From contig PLWS01000002.1 in NCBI GenBank assembly GCA_003151115.1, positions 248,001 to 312,000 of the forward strand: a DNA stretch of 64,000 nucleotides, read 5' to 3'. Made by a program: the position numbers and the translations under genes. The DNA is from Vulcanimicrobiota bacterium (GTDB lineage: Bacteria; Vulcanimicrobiota; Vulcanimicrobiia; Vulcanimicrobiales; Vulcanimicrobiaceae). Shown in pieces: positions 42,986 to 51,632 of this stretch (the first letter of the stretch is position 1; the number at the start of each line of letters is the position of its first letter). Under the pieces are notes generated by a model that was not told where the DNA came from, searched no databases, and saw only the letters and a list, made by a program, of their open reading frames with translations.

Positions 42986-43558
42986 ATGAAAGCGTTTGAT
43001 TTCGTTCTCTTGTTTTTCTCGTTCGTTTACGCGTTGGCGTTGACGCATCTCTTGATGGCCACCACACGGATGATCCGTTACCGATCTTCTATCGTTTTCT
43101 CGGCGCCCCACGCGCTGTGGATGCTCGTAGCCCTCGTTCTCGTGATTAGCAATTGGATAAGCCTCTGGGATTTTCACACGGTTACGAAAATAACCGCGGC
43201 GGCGATCTCGGTGGGATTTGCGTTCAGCATATTGGTTTATCTCGCTTGCGCGCTCCTCTCGCCGGATTTCGACAAAGACGGCACGCTGGATTTACGAGAG
43301 TTCCACGAGCGTCAAGGCGCGACGTACATGGGTGCTATGTTCGTCACGCTGATCGCCTCCATCGTCGTGAATGCCGCTGCCGCTTCGAGTATGGGAATTC
43401 AAAGCTGGGGGAGCGAGAATACGCTGGTCATCATTATGGTCGTGCCGATGGTCGCTGCCTTCTTTGTGCGAAAACCTTGGGTCCAAGTGTTGGCGCCGCT
43501 CGTTTTGGCGGCTCTGATGACGGCGTATATTTTCGTCTACTATCCGGTTCTCAAGTAG
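42986..43558 (+). CDS. Integral membrane protein, unknown
   Basis: 190 residues from ATG 42986; a GTG three bases earlier is possible. About six helices: DFVLLFFSFVYALALTHLLM, ALWMLVALVLVISNWISLW, AISVGFAFSILVYLACALL and others. One loop holds an acidic EF-hand-like stretch, DFDKDGTLDLREFHE, which could bind calcium. This is visible but untested. No family recognised. It is convergent with a CPBP protease across a long hairpin. Confidence 0.65.
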   Translation: MKAFDFVLLFFSFVYALALTHLLMATTRMIRYRSSIVFSAPHALWMLVALVLVISNWISLWDFHTVTKITAAAISVGFAFSILVYLACALLSPDFDKDGTLDLREFHERQGATYMGAMFVTLIASIVVNAAAASSMGIQSWGSENTLVIIMVVPMVAAFFVRKPWVQVLAPLVLAALMTAYIFVYYPVLK

Positions 43559-43589
43559 CCGGAGCGCTGAACCGGTAGAAGCTACTTGA
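43551..43589. terminator. Long inverted repeat between convergent genes
   Basis: TCAAGTAGC (43551-43559) pairs with GCTACTTGA (43581-43589) around a 21-nt loop containing a further CGG/CCG pairing. It includes both stop codons of the convergent genes and is a plausible two-way terminator. Confidence 0.5.
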
Positions 43590-44157
43590 ATATAAAGTGC
43601 GCGACGTTCGGCTCGAGATTCCAATAGATGATCACCAGCGCCGTTAAATCGAAAACGGCATGCGCGATCATCGGTATCCAAATCTTTCCCGTCATTGCGA
43701 AGATACTTCCGAAGACGAGGCCGGTGAACGCGGCCTGCTCCACGCCGGCGGCTCCTTGATCGAAAAAGTGGAGGGCGGCGAATAGTGCGGTCGTGATCAG
43801 AACGGTAAATACCTTGGCAGGCACACCGTGCCCCAACAGCTTGCCGAGACGTTCAAACAAAAAACCGCGGTAAACGAACTCTTCGCCGAACCCTCCGCTG
43901 ACGATGACGATCAGCGCCATCCCCGCGAGAGCGACCGGGTTTCCGGCCACATAGTGGTAGACGTGATTGACCGGATCGGCGCCGAGAAGCGGCATCACGA
44001 CCGCCTTCATCACGAGTTTGAGGGCGACGCCGAGCGCCACGCCTGCTGCAACCGTTACGAACCAGCTTTTCGGGCGCACGAAGCCGAGCTCGCGCCAGGG
44101 CGTGCGCGACAGCTGCACCCACACGAGCACGAAAACGGCGACGACCAAGCCGGTCAT
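43582..44157 (-). CDS. CPBP-family intramembrane metalloprotease
   Basis: 191 residues with about six helices. Signature motifs are GGFGEEFVYRGFLFERLGKL (EExxxR), FAALHFFDQG (second metal His) and IAHAVFDLTALV (third). Related proteins are CAAX prenyl endopeptidase-like (Abi/CPBP) and act in the membrane, for example in bacteriocin immunity or protein processing. The substrate is unknown. The catalytic residues appear complete. Confidence 0.9.
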   Translation of the reverse strand: MTGLVVAVFVLVWVQLSRTPWRELGFVRPKSWFVTVAAGVALGVALKLVMKAVVMPLLGADPVNHVYHYVAGNPVALAGMALIVIVSGGFGEEFVYRGFLFERLGKLLGHGVPAKVFTVLITTALFAALHFFDQGAAGVEQAAFTGLVFGSIFAMTGKIWIPMIAHAVFDLTALVIIYWNLEPNVAHFIFK

Positions 44158-44262
44158 ACTACCTCAATTACGTCCGGACGGGCAGATTGTTCCGTGCCGT
44201 TCGGGTCACGCGGCTGCTGACTCATGCGTTTGAGATGCAACATTCTCGAATCGGAGGCTTGC

Positions 44263-45693
44263 ATGATACGCATCGCATCAACAATTCTCACGTTACTTGC
44301 GCTGCTCGTGCCGGCAGGGAACGCTGCGGCCGCGTCGCGCGAACGCATGAGCACGGTCGCGCAGCGCGATCTCGTCAATCTCACGGTCTACAATGCCGGC
44401 ACCGCGCTCGTGCACGATCGCAGACGAGTCTATTTGGATGCGGGCGCCAATCGCGTTGCCTGGCGCGACGTGAGCGCGCAAATGGATCCCACCAGTGCGT
44501 TGCTGGATTCGCTCGGGCCCATGGGCGCCGTGAGCGTCACCGAGCAGAACTTCGACTTCGATTTATTCAATCCGGGCGCGTTGCTCGACAAGTATATCGG
44601 CCGGGACGTCATCGTGGTTCACGACCCGCGCTTTGCCGGAGAACGCGAAACGCGCGAGACGGCACGCGTGCTCAGCACCAGCGGCGGGATCGTGCTACAG
44701 TACCGTAACCGGATCGAAACGGAGCTCCGCGGTCATATCGCTTTCCCCGTTTCGTCGAGCAATTTTCGCGACCGGCCCACGCTCGTGCTGGAGATGCAGA
44801 GCGGACGAGCGGGAGCCCACACGCTCGACCTGAGCTATCTGACCAGCGGGTTGAGCTGGCGCGCAGATTACGTGGGTTTGCTGAGTTCAGACGAACGCCG
44901 CCTGTCGCTCACCGGGCTCATCACGCTGTCGAACACCAGCGGCGTCAGCTACGATAATGCCCGTCTGCAACTGGTCGCGGGCAACGTAAACATCATTCAG
45001 CCGCAGGCACTTCGCACGATTGCAAATGTTACCGCGCGAGCTGCCGGGGGTCTCGTCCCGGACACGTTCCGCCAAGAGAACTACTTCGAGTATCACCTTT
45101 ACACGTTGAACCACCCTACGACCGTCTTGGACAAACAGACCAAACAGATCTCTCTCTTGAGCGCGCAGGACGTGCCGGTCCGCAAAACGCTCGAGCTGCG
45201 CGGATCGCAGGACTACTATCGCACCGAGGATGCCGATCTCGGCGACCGGTTGCCCGTCGGAGTCTACGTGACGTTCCAAAATCGCGGCGGCGACCTCGGT
45301 ATTCCGTTACCGGCCGGAATCGTGCGCCTCTATCAGAACGATTCCCGCAATCTCTCGCAGTTTTTGGGTTCCGATCAAATCGACCACACGCCGCGCAACG
45401 AATCCGTTCGGCTGCATCTGGGAAATTCGTTCGATGTAACGGCGCGTAAACGGCAGACCGATTTCGAAGGGCACGACTGCTGGGCCGATTCGTCCTACGA
45501 AATCGTCGTTTCCAATGCGAAAGACATTGCGCAGGACGTGCTCGTCGTCGAATCGATCCCCGGAACCTGGCAGATTATCGCCGAGAACCTCGCGCACGCG
45601 AAGGCATCGTCGTCGACGGCGACCTGGACCATACACGTTCCGGCCGACAGCCATGCAACACTGACCTATAAGGCGCACAGCTCGTGGTGCTGA
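44263..45693 (+). CDS. Secreted DUF4139-type protein
   Basis: 476 residues from ATG 44263, with GGAGG 5 bp upstream. Signal peptide about 1-24 (ASTILTLLALLVPAGNAAA). The N-terminal beta domain (DLVNLTVYNAGTALVHDRRR) and the DUF4139 region (LSYLTSGLSWRADYVGLLSS, LTGLITLSNTSGVSYDNARL, QLVAGNVN) follow. The late part contains KHRQTDFEG-like and VVSNAKDIAQDVLVVESIPG beta-sandwich segments. The family is a periplasmic or surface protein of unknown role. It stands alone on its strand. Confidence 0.85.
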   Translation: MIRIASTILTLLALLVPAGNAAAASRERMSTVAQRDLVNLTVYNAGTALVHDRRRVYLDAGANRVAWRDVSAQMDPTSALLDSLGPMGAVSVTEQNFDFDLFNPGALLDKYIGRDVIVVHDPRFAGERETRETARVLSTSGGIVLQYRNRIETELRGHIAFPVSSSNFRDRPTLVLEMQSGRAGAHTLDLSYLTSGLSWRADYVGLLSSDERRLSLTGLITLSNTSGVSYDNARLQLVAGNVNIIQPQALRTIANVTARAAGGLVPDTFRQENYFEYHLYTLNHPTTVLDKQTKQISLLSAQDVPVRKTLELRGSQDYYRTEDADLGDRLPVGVYVTFQNRGGDLGIPLPAGIVRLYQNDSRNLSQFLGSDQIDHTPRNESVRLHLGNSFDVTARKRQTDFEGHDCWADSSYEIVVSNAKDIAQDVLVVESIPGTWQIIAENLAHAKASSSTATWTIHVPADSHATLTYKAHSSWC

Positions 45694-45707
45694 TGCGGGT
45701 CAGACGC

Positions 45708-46730
45708 TTAGGCCGGCCGGAAGAGCCGAAGGCCGGCAACCCATTGGGCTAGAGTCGTTTTTCCGGGTATCCAAATGAGCAAGAGTGCCATGATTCCATA
45801 GATTGGCAGATGGCCGATCAGTTCGGTTGTGCCGAAGTACGTCAGGGTCACATTCATCGGAAGCCACGCGATAATGATAATCTCGCGCGTAAAAATTCCT
45901 AGCAGGAGACACAATCCGATCAACAGCTCTACCGAGGCCGCGACGAGTATAAATGTATGGTTGGAAAGCGGCACGCCTAGATACGCCGTAAAGTTGACCG
46001 GGTAGCGCTGGAGAAACGCAAGCGCGAGCGGCAGGTTCGCCAGTTTTTCCGTGAAGGCGACAACTACGAAACTCGCGCCGATCCCGATGCGTAGCGCCGT
46101 GACCGCATGCGCGGCGAGCTGCGCGGGCGGCTCGAAACGCGGGAACATGAAGCGATCGATGGCGATCGGGCCGCGGCCCGCCAAGAAAAAGAAAGCGGCA
46201 ATGCCGAGATACATAGCATTGTCGAACATGGATTGGACTCCCGCAATTGCAATGCCGGCCAGCCATAGCGCAACCATAAGCACCGCCGCTAGGCGCGTGA
46301 GGCCTCCGTAAAAGAGCGAGACGCTTACCCAAATTTCAATCAAACCGCAGATGTACGCGGCCGCGCCATACAAGTGGACGTTCGGCGAGAAGAGCATACC
46401 GTTGAGTCCGTCGTAAAACAGCGTGATCGCCACGTGCAGTCCTATGATGAGCGGAAGCAGGGCGTACATGACCCGCAATCCTTCCGGCGTCGCGCCGAGA
46501 CGATCGGGCGATGGAAGAAAATCGCGCCCGCCGCGCGCGCGCCAAACACATGCCAGCGCCGCAGTAATAACGGCAACGACGACCGTGCAAACGACCGGAC
46601 CCGACGAGAAGAACAGATCCCAACGCAGCGGGTACCGGGCCGCATCGATGAACCATTTTTCGTGCGCGGCGGCTTGGATCGGCAAAACGGCCGCCAAGCC
46701 GGCTGCGAATGCCGCGCGCCGCACCCGCAT
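45708..46730 (-). CDS. DoxX-like polytopic membrane protein
   Basis: 340 residues. The N terminus resembles a signal peptide (AAFAAGLAAVLPIQAAAHEKWF), with nine or so further helices. The C-terminal third (RIGIGASFVVVAFTEKLANL, AASVELLIGLCLLLGIFTRE) resembles DoxX-type four-helix domains. DoxX proteins associate with quinone-dependent sulfur or oxidative-stress enzymes. It follows the MoaD-like gene after 4 bp, so it is third in a propeller-MoaD-DoxX operon. Confidence 0.75.
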   Translation of the reverse strand: MRVRRAAFAAGLAAVLPIQAAAHEKWFIDAARYPLRWDLFFSSGPVVCTVVVAVITAALACVWRARGGRDFLPSPDRLGATPEGLRVMYALLPLIIGLHVAITLFYDGLNGMLFSPNVHLYGAAAYICGLIEIWVSVSLFYGGLTRLAAVLMVALWLAGIAIAGVQSMFDNAMYLGIAAFFFLAGRGPIAIDRFMFPRFEPPAQLAAHAVTALRIGIGASFVVVAFTEKLANLPLALAFLQRYPVNFTAYLGVPLSNHTFILVAASVELLIGLCLLLGIFTREIIIIAWLPMNVTLTYFGTTELIGHLPIYGIMALLLIWIPGKTTLAQWVAGLRLFRPA

Positions 46731-46734
46731 AGCG

Positions 46735-47031
46735 CTAGCCGCCCGCTATTGCGCCGACGATGAGGAGCGGCTCGTCTCCCGCCGCGACCGCGTCGGGGAG
46801 CGGCGCGTCGAGCGAATCGTGCGAGAGATCTTTCTCGCACGCAAAAAAACGTATGTATGGCCGGCGCTTCTTCGTGGCTTGGTCGCGAATCGTGCCGCGC
46901 AGCGTCGGGTAGCGTTCCTCGAGTGCGTCAACGACCGAGCGCTGCGTGATCGCGCCGTCCACCGGGATCTCGAGCTCGCCGCTGATCCGCGCGAGCGTGC
47001 GCAGATGCGCCGGGAGCACCACACGGATCAT
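46735..47031 (-). CDS. MoaD/ThiS-like ubiquitin-fold protein
   Basis: 98 residues from ATG 47031, whose first bases overlap the stop of the propeller gene (ATGA). Start [20 protein letters not shown] and end [17 protein letters not shown] match the beta-grasp fold, with the C-terminal Gly-Gly used for sulfur transfer after adenylation. MoaD proteins supply sulfur to molybdopterin synthase, but many free-standing relatives serve other sulfur carriers. No activating E1-like enzyme is adjacent. It is probably co-translated with the propeller protein. Confidence 0.85.
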   Translation of the reverse strand: MIRVVLPAHLRTLARISGELEIPVDGAITQRSVVDALEERYPTLRGTIRDQATKKRRPYIRFFACEKDLSHDSLDAPLPDAVAAGDEPLLIVGAIAGG

Positions 47032-48143
47032 GCCAGCGTCTGCACCTCGACCGAAAGTACGCTCGGCAAGTCGCGCACGATGGGCTTCCAACTGTCGCCC
47101 GCATCGGACGAAGCATAGACTTGGCCGCCCGTCGTTCCGAAATAGACGCCGCACGAGTCGAGCGAATCCACGGCCATTGCGTCGCGTAGGACGTTGACGT
47201 AACAATCTTTCTGCGGCAAGCCTTTGGTGAGCGCTTCCCATTCGTTTCCGCCCGTGCGGCTGCGATAGACGCGCAGCTTTCCGTCCGGCGGAAAATGCTC
47301 GCCGTCGCTCTTGATGGGCACAACGTAAATCGTTTCGGGTTCGTGCGCGTGCACGTCGATGGGAAAGCCGAAGTCGCTCGGCAAATTGCCGCTGACTTCG
47401 GTCCACAACTCGCCGCCGTTGTCGCTGCGCAGCACGTCCCAATGTTTTTGCATGAACAGCACGTCGGGACGCGACGGGTGCATGGCGATGCGGTGCACGC
47501 AATGCCCGACCTCGGCGTTCGGATCGGGAATGTACTCGGAGCGCAGCCCCTGATTAATCGGTTTCCACGTCTTGCCCGCATCGTCGCTGCGCAATGCGCC
47601 CGCCGCCGAGATCGCAACGAACATGCGCTGGGAATTTTTTGGATCGAGCAAAATCGTATGCAAGCACATGCCGCCCGCGCCCGGCTGCCAGGAGCTTCCC
47701 GTCTTGTGTTCGCGCAATCCCGAAAGCTCTTCCCAATCTTGGCCGCCGTCGGTTGTGCGGAAGAGCGCGGCGTCTTCGATGCCCGCATAGACCGTGTCGG
47801 GATCGTTCAACGATGGTTCGAAATGCCAGACGCGCTTAAATTCCCACGGGCGTTCGGTTCCGTCATACCACTGATGCGTTCCGGGAACGCCCGCATATTC
47901 GAACTTGTTGCCGACCGGTTCCCACGTTTTGCCGCCGTCGTTCGAGCGCTGCACGACCTGCCCGAACCAGCTGCTGGTTTGCGACGCGTACAGGCGCTGC
48001 GGATCGGCCGGCGAGCCCTTCATGTGATAGATTTCCCAGCCCGCGAAGTGAGGGCCGCTGATGTCCCACTGTTCGCGTTTTCCGTCCGCGCTCAAAATGA
48101 AGGCGCCCTTGCGGGTTCCGACCAAAACTCGAACTGCGCTCAT
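47028..48143 (-). CDS. BNR/sialidase-like beta-propeller protein
   Basis: 371 residues without a signal peptide, so cytoplasmic. Repeated Asp-box-like motifs: [45 protein letters not shown] and [11 protein letters not shown], spaced about 50-60 residues apart, giving a six- or seven-bladed propeller. Despite exo-sialidase resemblance, no catalytic Arg triad or Tyr is obvious, so enzyme activity is doubtful. The tight coupling to a MoaD-like gene is the main clue. This pairing is seen elsewhere from my knowledge, but its meaning is unknown. Confidence 0.8.
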   Translation of the reverse strand: MSAVRVLVGTRKGAFILSADGKREQWDISGPHFAGWEIYHMKGSPADPQRLYASQTSSWFGQVVQRSNDGGKTWEPVGNKFEYAGVPGTHQWYDGTERPWEFKRVWHFEPSLNDPDTVYAGIEDAALFRTTDGGQDWEELSGLREHKTGSSWQPGAGGMCLHTILLDPKNSQRMFVAISAAGALRSDDAGKTWKPINQGLRSEYIPDPNAEVGHCVHRIAMHPSRPDVLFMQKHWDVLRSDNGGELWTEVSGNLPSDFGFPIDVHAHEPETIYVVPIKSDGEHFPPDGKLRVYRSRTGGNEWEALTKGLPQKDCYVNVLRDAMAVDSLDSCGVYFGTTGGQVYASSDAGDSWKPIVRDLPSVLSVEVQTLA

Positions 48144-48193
48144 CGTTCTCTCCTTACCGCGGGCCTGGGTCCCGTTTCTAGCGGAGGTATCTC

Positions 48194-48613
48194 GTGCCTT
48201 TCATTCTCGCGATGCTTCTTGGCGTTCTCGTCGCGGCCGCGCCGGCGGCAAACGCTTATCCCGGTTTTTCGTGCATCACGCTCGCGCACCGGCAAAGCCT
48301 GCCGAGCGCTCCCGGCGTGACGTTCCGCGTGCTGAAGCAAACGTATGCGCCGACGTTCGCCAGGGTGAAACATCGCCACAAATTCGGCGAGATTCTCTAC
48401 CTGCTCTCGGGATCGGCCACGGATACGACCAATGGACGCAAAACCGCGCTCACGGGCAATCGCGCGATCGTGATTCCCGCCGAAACCTATCATGACATCA
48501 CGCCCGGGCCGAAGGGCGCTGTCCTGTTAGACGTTCAGTTCTTTGACACGAATCCCAAGACGCCGGGCTGGGAGCCGCAAGTCTACAAAGCGCCCCAATT
48601 GTGTAAGGACTGA
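48194..48613 (+). CDS. Secreted cupin-domain protein
   Basis: 139 residues from GTG 48194, with GGAGG upstream. Signal peptide about 1-21 ([19 protein letters not shown]). Cupin motif 1 is [16 protein letters not shown] (His, His, Glu metal ligands) and motif 2 [13 protein letters not shown] (His). The single jelly-roll domain normally binds a divalent metal. It may be a small dioxygenase or sensor in the periplasm. It is divergent from the propeller operon and convergent with the HiPIP gene. Confidence 0.85.
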   Translation: MPFILAMLLGVLVAAAPAANAYPGFSCITLAHRQSLPSAPGVTFRVLKQTYAPTFARVKHRHKFGEILYLLSGSATDTTNGRKTALTGNRAIVIPAETYHDITPGPKGAVLLDVQFFDTNPKTPGWEPQVYKAPQLCKD

Positions 48614-48616
48614 GCC

Positions 48617-48883
48617 TTACTTTTTCGCCCAGGCAATGCACCAGCCGTTCGGGCTGATGGTTCCGTGAACGATCGAGCATGAGTGCGGGCTCTTGAAGAA
48701 GCGGCAGCCCGAACACTTCTGCCCGTGCGGGCCCGGCTTGTCCTGATACTTGAATTGTTTCTTGTTATCGGCGGCGTCGGCGGTTGAAAACGAGCCTGCG
48801 GCCAGCAGTCCGGCCAGGGCCGGAAGGACGACGAGCTGCTTGAGCGCCTCGCCGCGCGACACGTTCTTGCTTGCATGATCCAT
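48617..48883 (-). CDS. High-potential iron-sulfur protein (HiPIP)
   Basis: 88 residues from ATG 48883, with GGAGG 11 bp upstream; a second ATG at 48901 is possible. The N terminus is Tat/Sec-like (ALKQLVVLPALAGLLAAGSF). The mature part FKYQDKPGPHGQKCSGCRFF then SCSIVHGTISPNGWCIAW contains the four Cys ligands of the [4Fe-4S] cluster, with the order and ISPNGWC ending typical of small HiPIPs. It carries electrons in the periplasm. The gene neighbourhood (rhodanese-hydrolase, hexaheme cytochrome) supports a redox chain. Confidence 0.93.
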   Translation of the reverse strand: MDHASKNVSRGEALKQLVVLPALAGLLAAGSFSTADAADNKKQFKYQDKPGPHGQKCSGCRFFKSPHSCSIVHGTISPNGWCIAWAKK

Positions 48884-48958
48884 GGACGTTTGTACCTCCA
48901 TAACGAAAAAGGCGGAGGCCCGAATCTTGCTTAACTGCGTCTCCGAGGACCTGCAAAT

Positions 48959-50092
48959 ATGAACCATTCGATCGACATCGCGCACTTCGACCGCTTGCTT
49001 CAAGGAAACGCCGGTCCGGGTACCGTGCTGCTCGACGCGCGTGACGCGGAAGATTCGCAGCAATGGCATCCGGAGGGGCCTGGAATTCCGACCTTCGCGA
49101 ACGTGTCGTACTCGGAGTTCGTCGAGGACGAAAACGGCGCGCTTTCACGCGTCCCCGAAGCGGATTCGATCTACGTAATCTGCGCGCGCGGGCGTTCGTC
49201 GCAATATGTGACGGGCGTGTTGCGCCAGCGCGGCCGCAATGCGATCAACGTGGACGGCGGCATGCTGGCGTGGGCCGCGCATCACCGGATCGTTCGTTTG
49301 AACGGATCCGAAGACGCGTTTGCAATCTACCAGGTGGTGCGTCCGGCCAAAGGCTGCCTTTCATATGTCGTTGCGTCCGATGGCGAAGCTCTTGTCGTCG
49401 ACGCCACGCGCTACGGCGACGCCTACCGCGAGTTTGCCGTCCGCAACGGCCTGCGCATCGGCGCCACGGCCGACACGCATTTGCACGCCGATCACCTTTC
49501 CGGAAGTTCCGCCCTCTCGCAAGACGCGGGTGCGGGTTACCATTTGGCCGACGAAGATGCGCAAGGCAGCGCGCTATCGCGCGACCCGATGCCCAAACAG
49601 TTCGAGATCGGCAGCGCGAAGATTCGCGTGCTGACGCTTCCCGTTCCCGGACATACGCTGGGCAGCACCGCGCTGCTCGTAAACGATCGCTACTTGATCA
49701 GCGGCGATACGCTGCTGCCCGAGGGCGTCGGCCGGCCCGATCTGGGAAACAAAGCGCGCGAGTGGACGCAGTTTCTCTACGAGTCGCTTTCAGGCGTGCT
49801 CGGAAGGCTCGATCCGCAAACCACCGTGCTGCCCGCGCACGCTGCTTCGGCAGCGCAGTTCGACGCCCGCGGCGCGTGCGAACGCACTCTGGGCACGCTG
49901 CTGGCGGGCGCGGCGATCGCGGATCGCGACGCCTTCGTCGAAAGCGTCGAGCAGCGCGTCTCACGTTCGAGTCAGCCTGCAGCATACGCCGAGATTCGAA
50001 AGGTCAATCTTGGAGCGCCCGTTTCCGCCGAACGCGCCGAAGAGCTCGAAGTCGGCATGAACAAGTGCGCGCTCTCGTCCGCCACGGCCTAG
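48959..50092 (+). CDS. Rhodanese-metallo-beta-lactamase fusion protein
   Basis: 377 residues. A rhodanese domain comes first (about 1-112), with its active-site Cys in CARGRSSQYV. A metallo-beta-lactamase domain follows (about 120-345), with ATADTHLHADHLSG (HxHxDH), PVPGHTLGSTALL and SGDTLLPEGVGRPD. This is like persulfide dioxygenases but with the rhodanese in front, the reverse of many fusions. Likely activity is persulfide or thiosulfate handling in the cytoplasm. It is divergent from the HiPIP gene and 1 bp ahead of an MFS exporter gene. Confidence 0.9.
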   Translation: MNHSIDIAHFDRLLQGNAGPGTVLLDARDAEDSQQWHPEGPGIPTFANVSYSEFVEDENGALSRVPEADSIYVICARGRSSQYVTGVLRQRGRNAINVDGGMLAWAAHHRIVRLNGSEDAFAIYQVVRPAKGCLSYVVASDGEALVVDATRYGDAYREFAVRNGLRIGATADTHLHADHLSGSSALSQDAGAGYHLADEDAQGSALSRDPMPKQFEIGSAKIRVLTLPVPGHTLGSTALLVNDRYLISGDTLLPEGVGRPDLGNKAREWTQFLYESLSGVLGRLDPQTTVLPAHAASAAQFDARGACERTLGTLLAGAAIADRDAFVESVEQRVSRSSQPAAYAEIRKVNLGAPVSAERAEELEVGMNKCALSSATA

Positions 50093-50093
50093 T

Positions 50094-51632
50094 TTGCACG
50101 TAACGCCGGTCCGTCCGCGGTTCGCCGTGCGAGCGGTCGCGGCCGATTGGCGCACGCCGTTTGCGCGCTTTGGTTTGTATTTGGCGGCTTTTGTTTCGGT
50201 GCTCAACGTGAGCATCGTCTACCTGGCGCTTCCGAACATGCGTCAGTCGCTCCACGCCGGCATCAGCGATCAGCAGTGGATCGTTAGCATCTATCCTTTG
50301 ATGGAAGGCAGTTTTACGCTGGCCGCCGGCACGATGGGCGATAAGTTCGGACGCAAGCGAGTATTGGGCTTGAGTGTGGGCCTCTTCGTGCTGGCATCGA
50401 TCGCCTGCGCGCTCTCGCACGATCCGGTGCAGCTCATCGTTGCCCGCGCCGCCCAGGGAATGGGCGGCGCAGCCTTGCTCTCCTTGCCGCTGGCTTTGCT
50501 GCTGGAGAACGCGCGCAATTCCAAGGAAAGCGACTCGACGATCGCGCTCTACTCGACCGTGGCCGCGCTCGCGGCGGGCATCGCGCCGCTCGCCGGCGGA
50601 GCGCTCGTGGAGTGGATCGCCTGGCCGGCTATATTCTATCTTTCGGCGGCGCTCGGCGTGATGGTCATCGCGAGCTTGTTTTTTGCTTCCGAAAAAACCC
50701 CGCACCAAGCAACAGGATGGGACTTGTGGGGACAGCTGCTCAGCATTGCAGCCATCGTCGCGATCAGCTATGCGATGATCGAAGGGAACCATACCGGCTG
50801 GAACTCGCCGCTTATTCTGACCGCCTTCGGCATCGCCGGCGCCGGCTTTGCGCTCTTTCTCGCCGTCGAGCGCTACGCAAGGTGGCCCATGATTCACTTG
50901 CACTATTTCAAGCTGCGTGCTTTCAACGTCGCCGTGCTGCTGCTGGGGATCGTGAACTTTGCCTGGTACGGCGTCATGCTGCTCGTCTCGCTTTTCATGC
51001 AAGACATCCAGGGGCTCTCCGCGGTCGCCGCCGGCCTGTATTTGATACCGTGCAATGCCGCCTATTTTGCGGCGAATTTCTTCAGCAATCAGGTGCGCGA
51101 AAAGCTTGGGTTTCCATGGAATATCGTGCTCAGTTTCGTGTTTTCCATAGCCGGCATCGTCTGGCTGGCCATGGCGGAACAAAAGACGCCGCCGTGGGAA
51201 GTCGCGGCTGCGCTCGCACTGGCGGGACTCGGCTGGGGCATCATCTGCACGCCCGCGTCGGCCGTGGGCCTATCGGTGGTCGAGGCGTCGGACGAAGGCT
51301 TCGCTTCGGGAACCCTGGCCTTTGGACGTTCGCTCTTCGGCGTTTTCGGAATTGCCGTTTTGGGTTCGCTTCTTTCGGCGGGCATGAGCGGCCGGATCGC
51401 CGAGCGCATGTCCAAACTGCATGCTTCGCAGCAGGCGATCGTGCAAACGACGCGCGCTGTGGTGCACGACGATCTGTTCGCGGTGGCGCGCAGGTTTACA
51501 CCGCTCGTGCATAAGTCGTTCGTTCACGCAATGCACGATGCGCTGCTCGTCTGCGCGGGGTTGTCGGTTGCGGTCGCCATCGCGATCATGATCGCGCTTA
51601 CCGCGCGCGGGCGGAGCCTTCCGCAATCTTGA
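50094..51632 (+). CDS. MFS exporter, DHA2 (14-TM) family
   Basis: 512 residues from TTG 50094. About 14 helices. Motifs: GTMGDKFGRKRVLGLSVGLF (motif A-like), AAQGMGGAALLSLPLALLLE and TVAALAAGIAPLAGGALVEW (motif C-like). It is similar to EmrB/QacA multidrug exporters driven by proton influx. The gene is 1 bp after the rhodanese fusion, so the two form an operon; whether it exports sulfur compounds is unknown. Its 3' end overlaps the convergent cytochrome gene by 35 bp. Confidence 0.9.
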   Translation: MHVTPVRPRFAVRAVAADWRTPFARFGLYLAAFVSVLNVSIVYLALPNMRQSLHAGISDQQWIVSIYPLMEGSFTLAAGTMGDKFGRKRVLGLSVGLFVLASIACALSHDPVQLIVARAAQGMGGAALLSLPLALLLENARNSKESDSTIALYSTVAALAAGIAPLAGGALVEWIAWPAIFYLSAALGVMVIASLFFASEKTPHQATGWDLWGQLLSIAAIVAISYAMIEGNHTGWNSPLILTAFGIAGAGFALFLAVERYARWPMIHLHYFKLRAFNVAVLLLGIVNFAWYGVMLLVSLFMQDIQGLSAVAAGLYLIPCNAAYFAANFFSNQVREKLGFPWNIVLSFVFSIAGIVWLAMAEQKTPPWEVAAALALAGLGWGIICTPASAVGLSVVEASDEGFASGTLAFGRSLFGVFGIAVLGSLLSAGMSGRIAERMSKLHASQQAIVQTTRAVVHDDLFAVARRFTPLVHKSFVHAMHDALLVCAGLSVAVAIAIMIALTARGRSLPQS

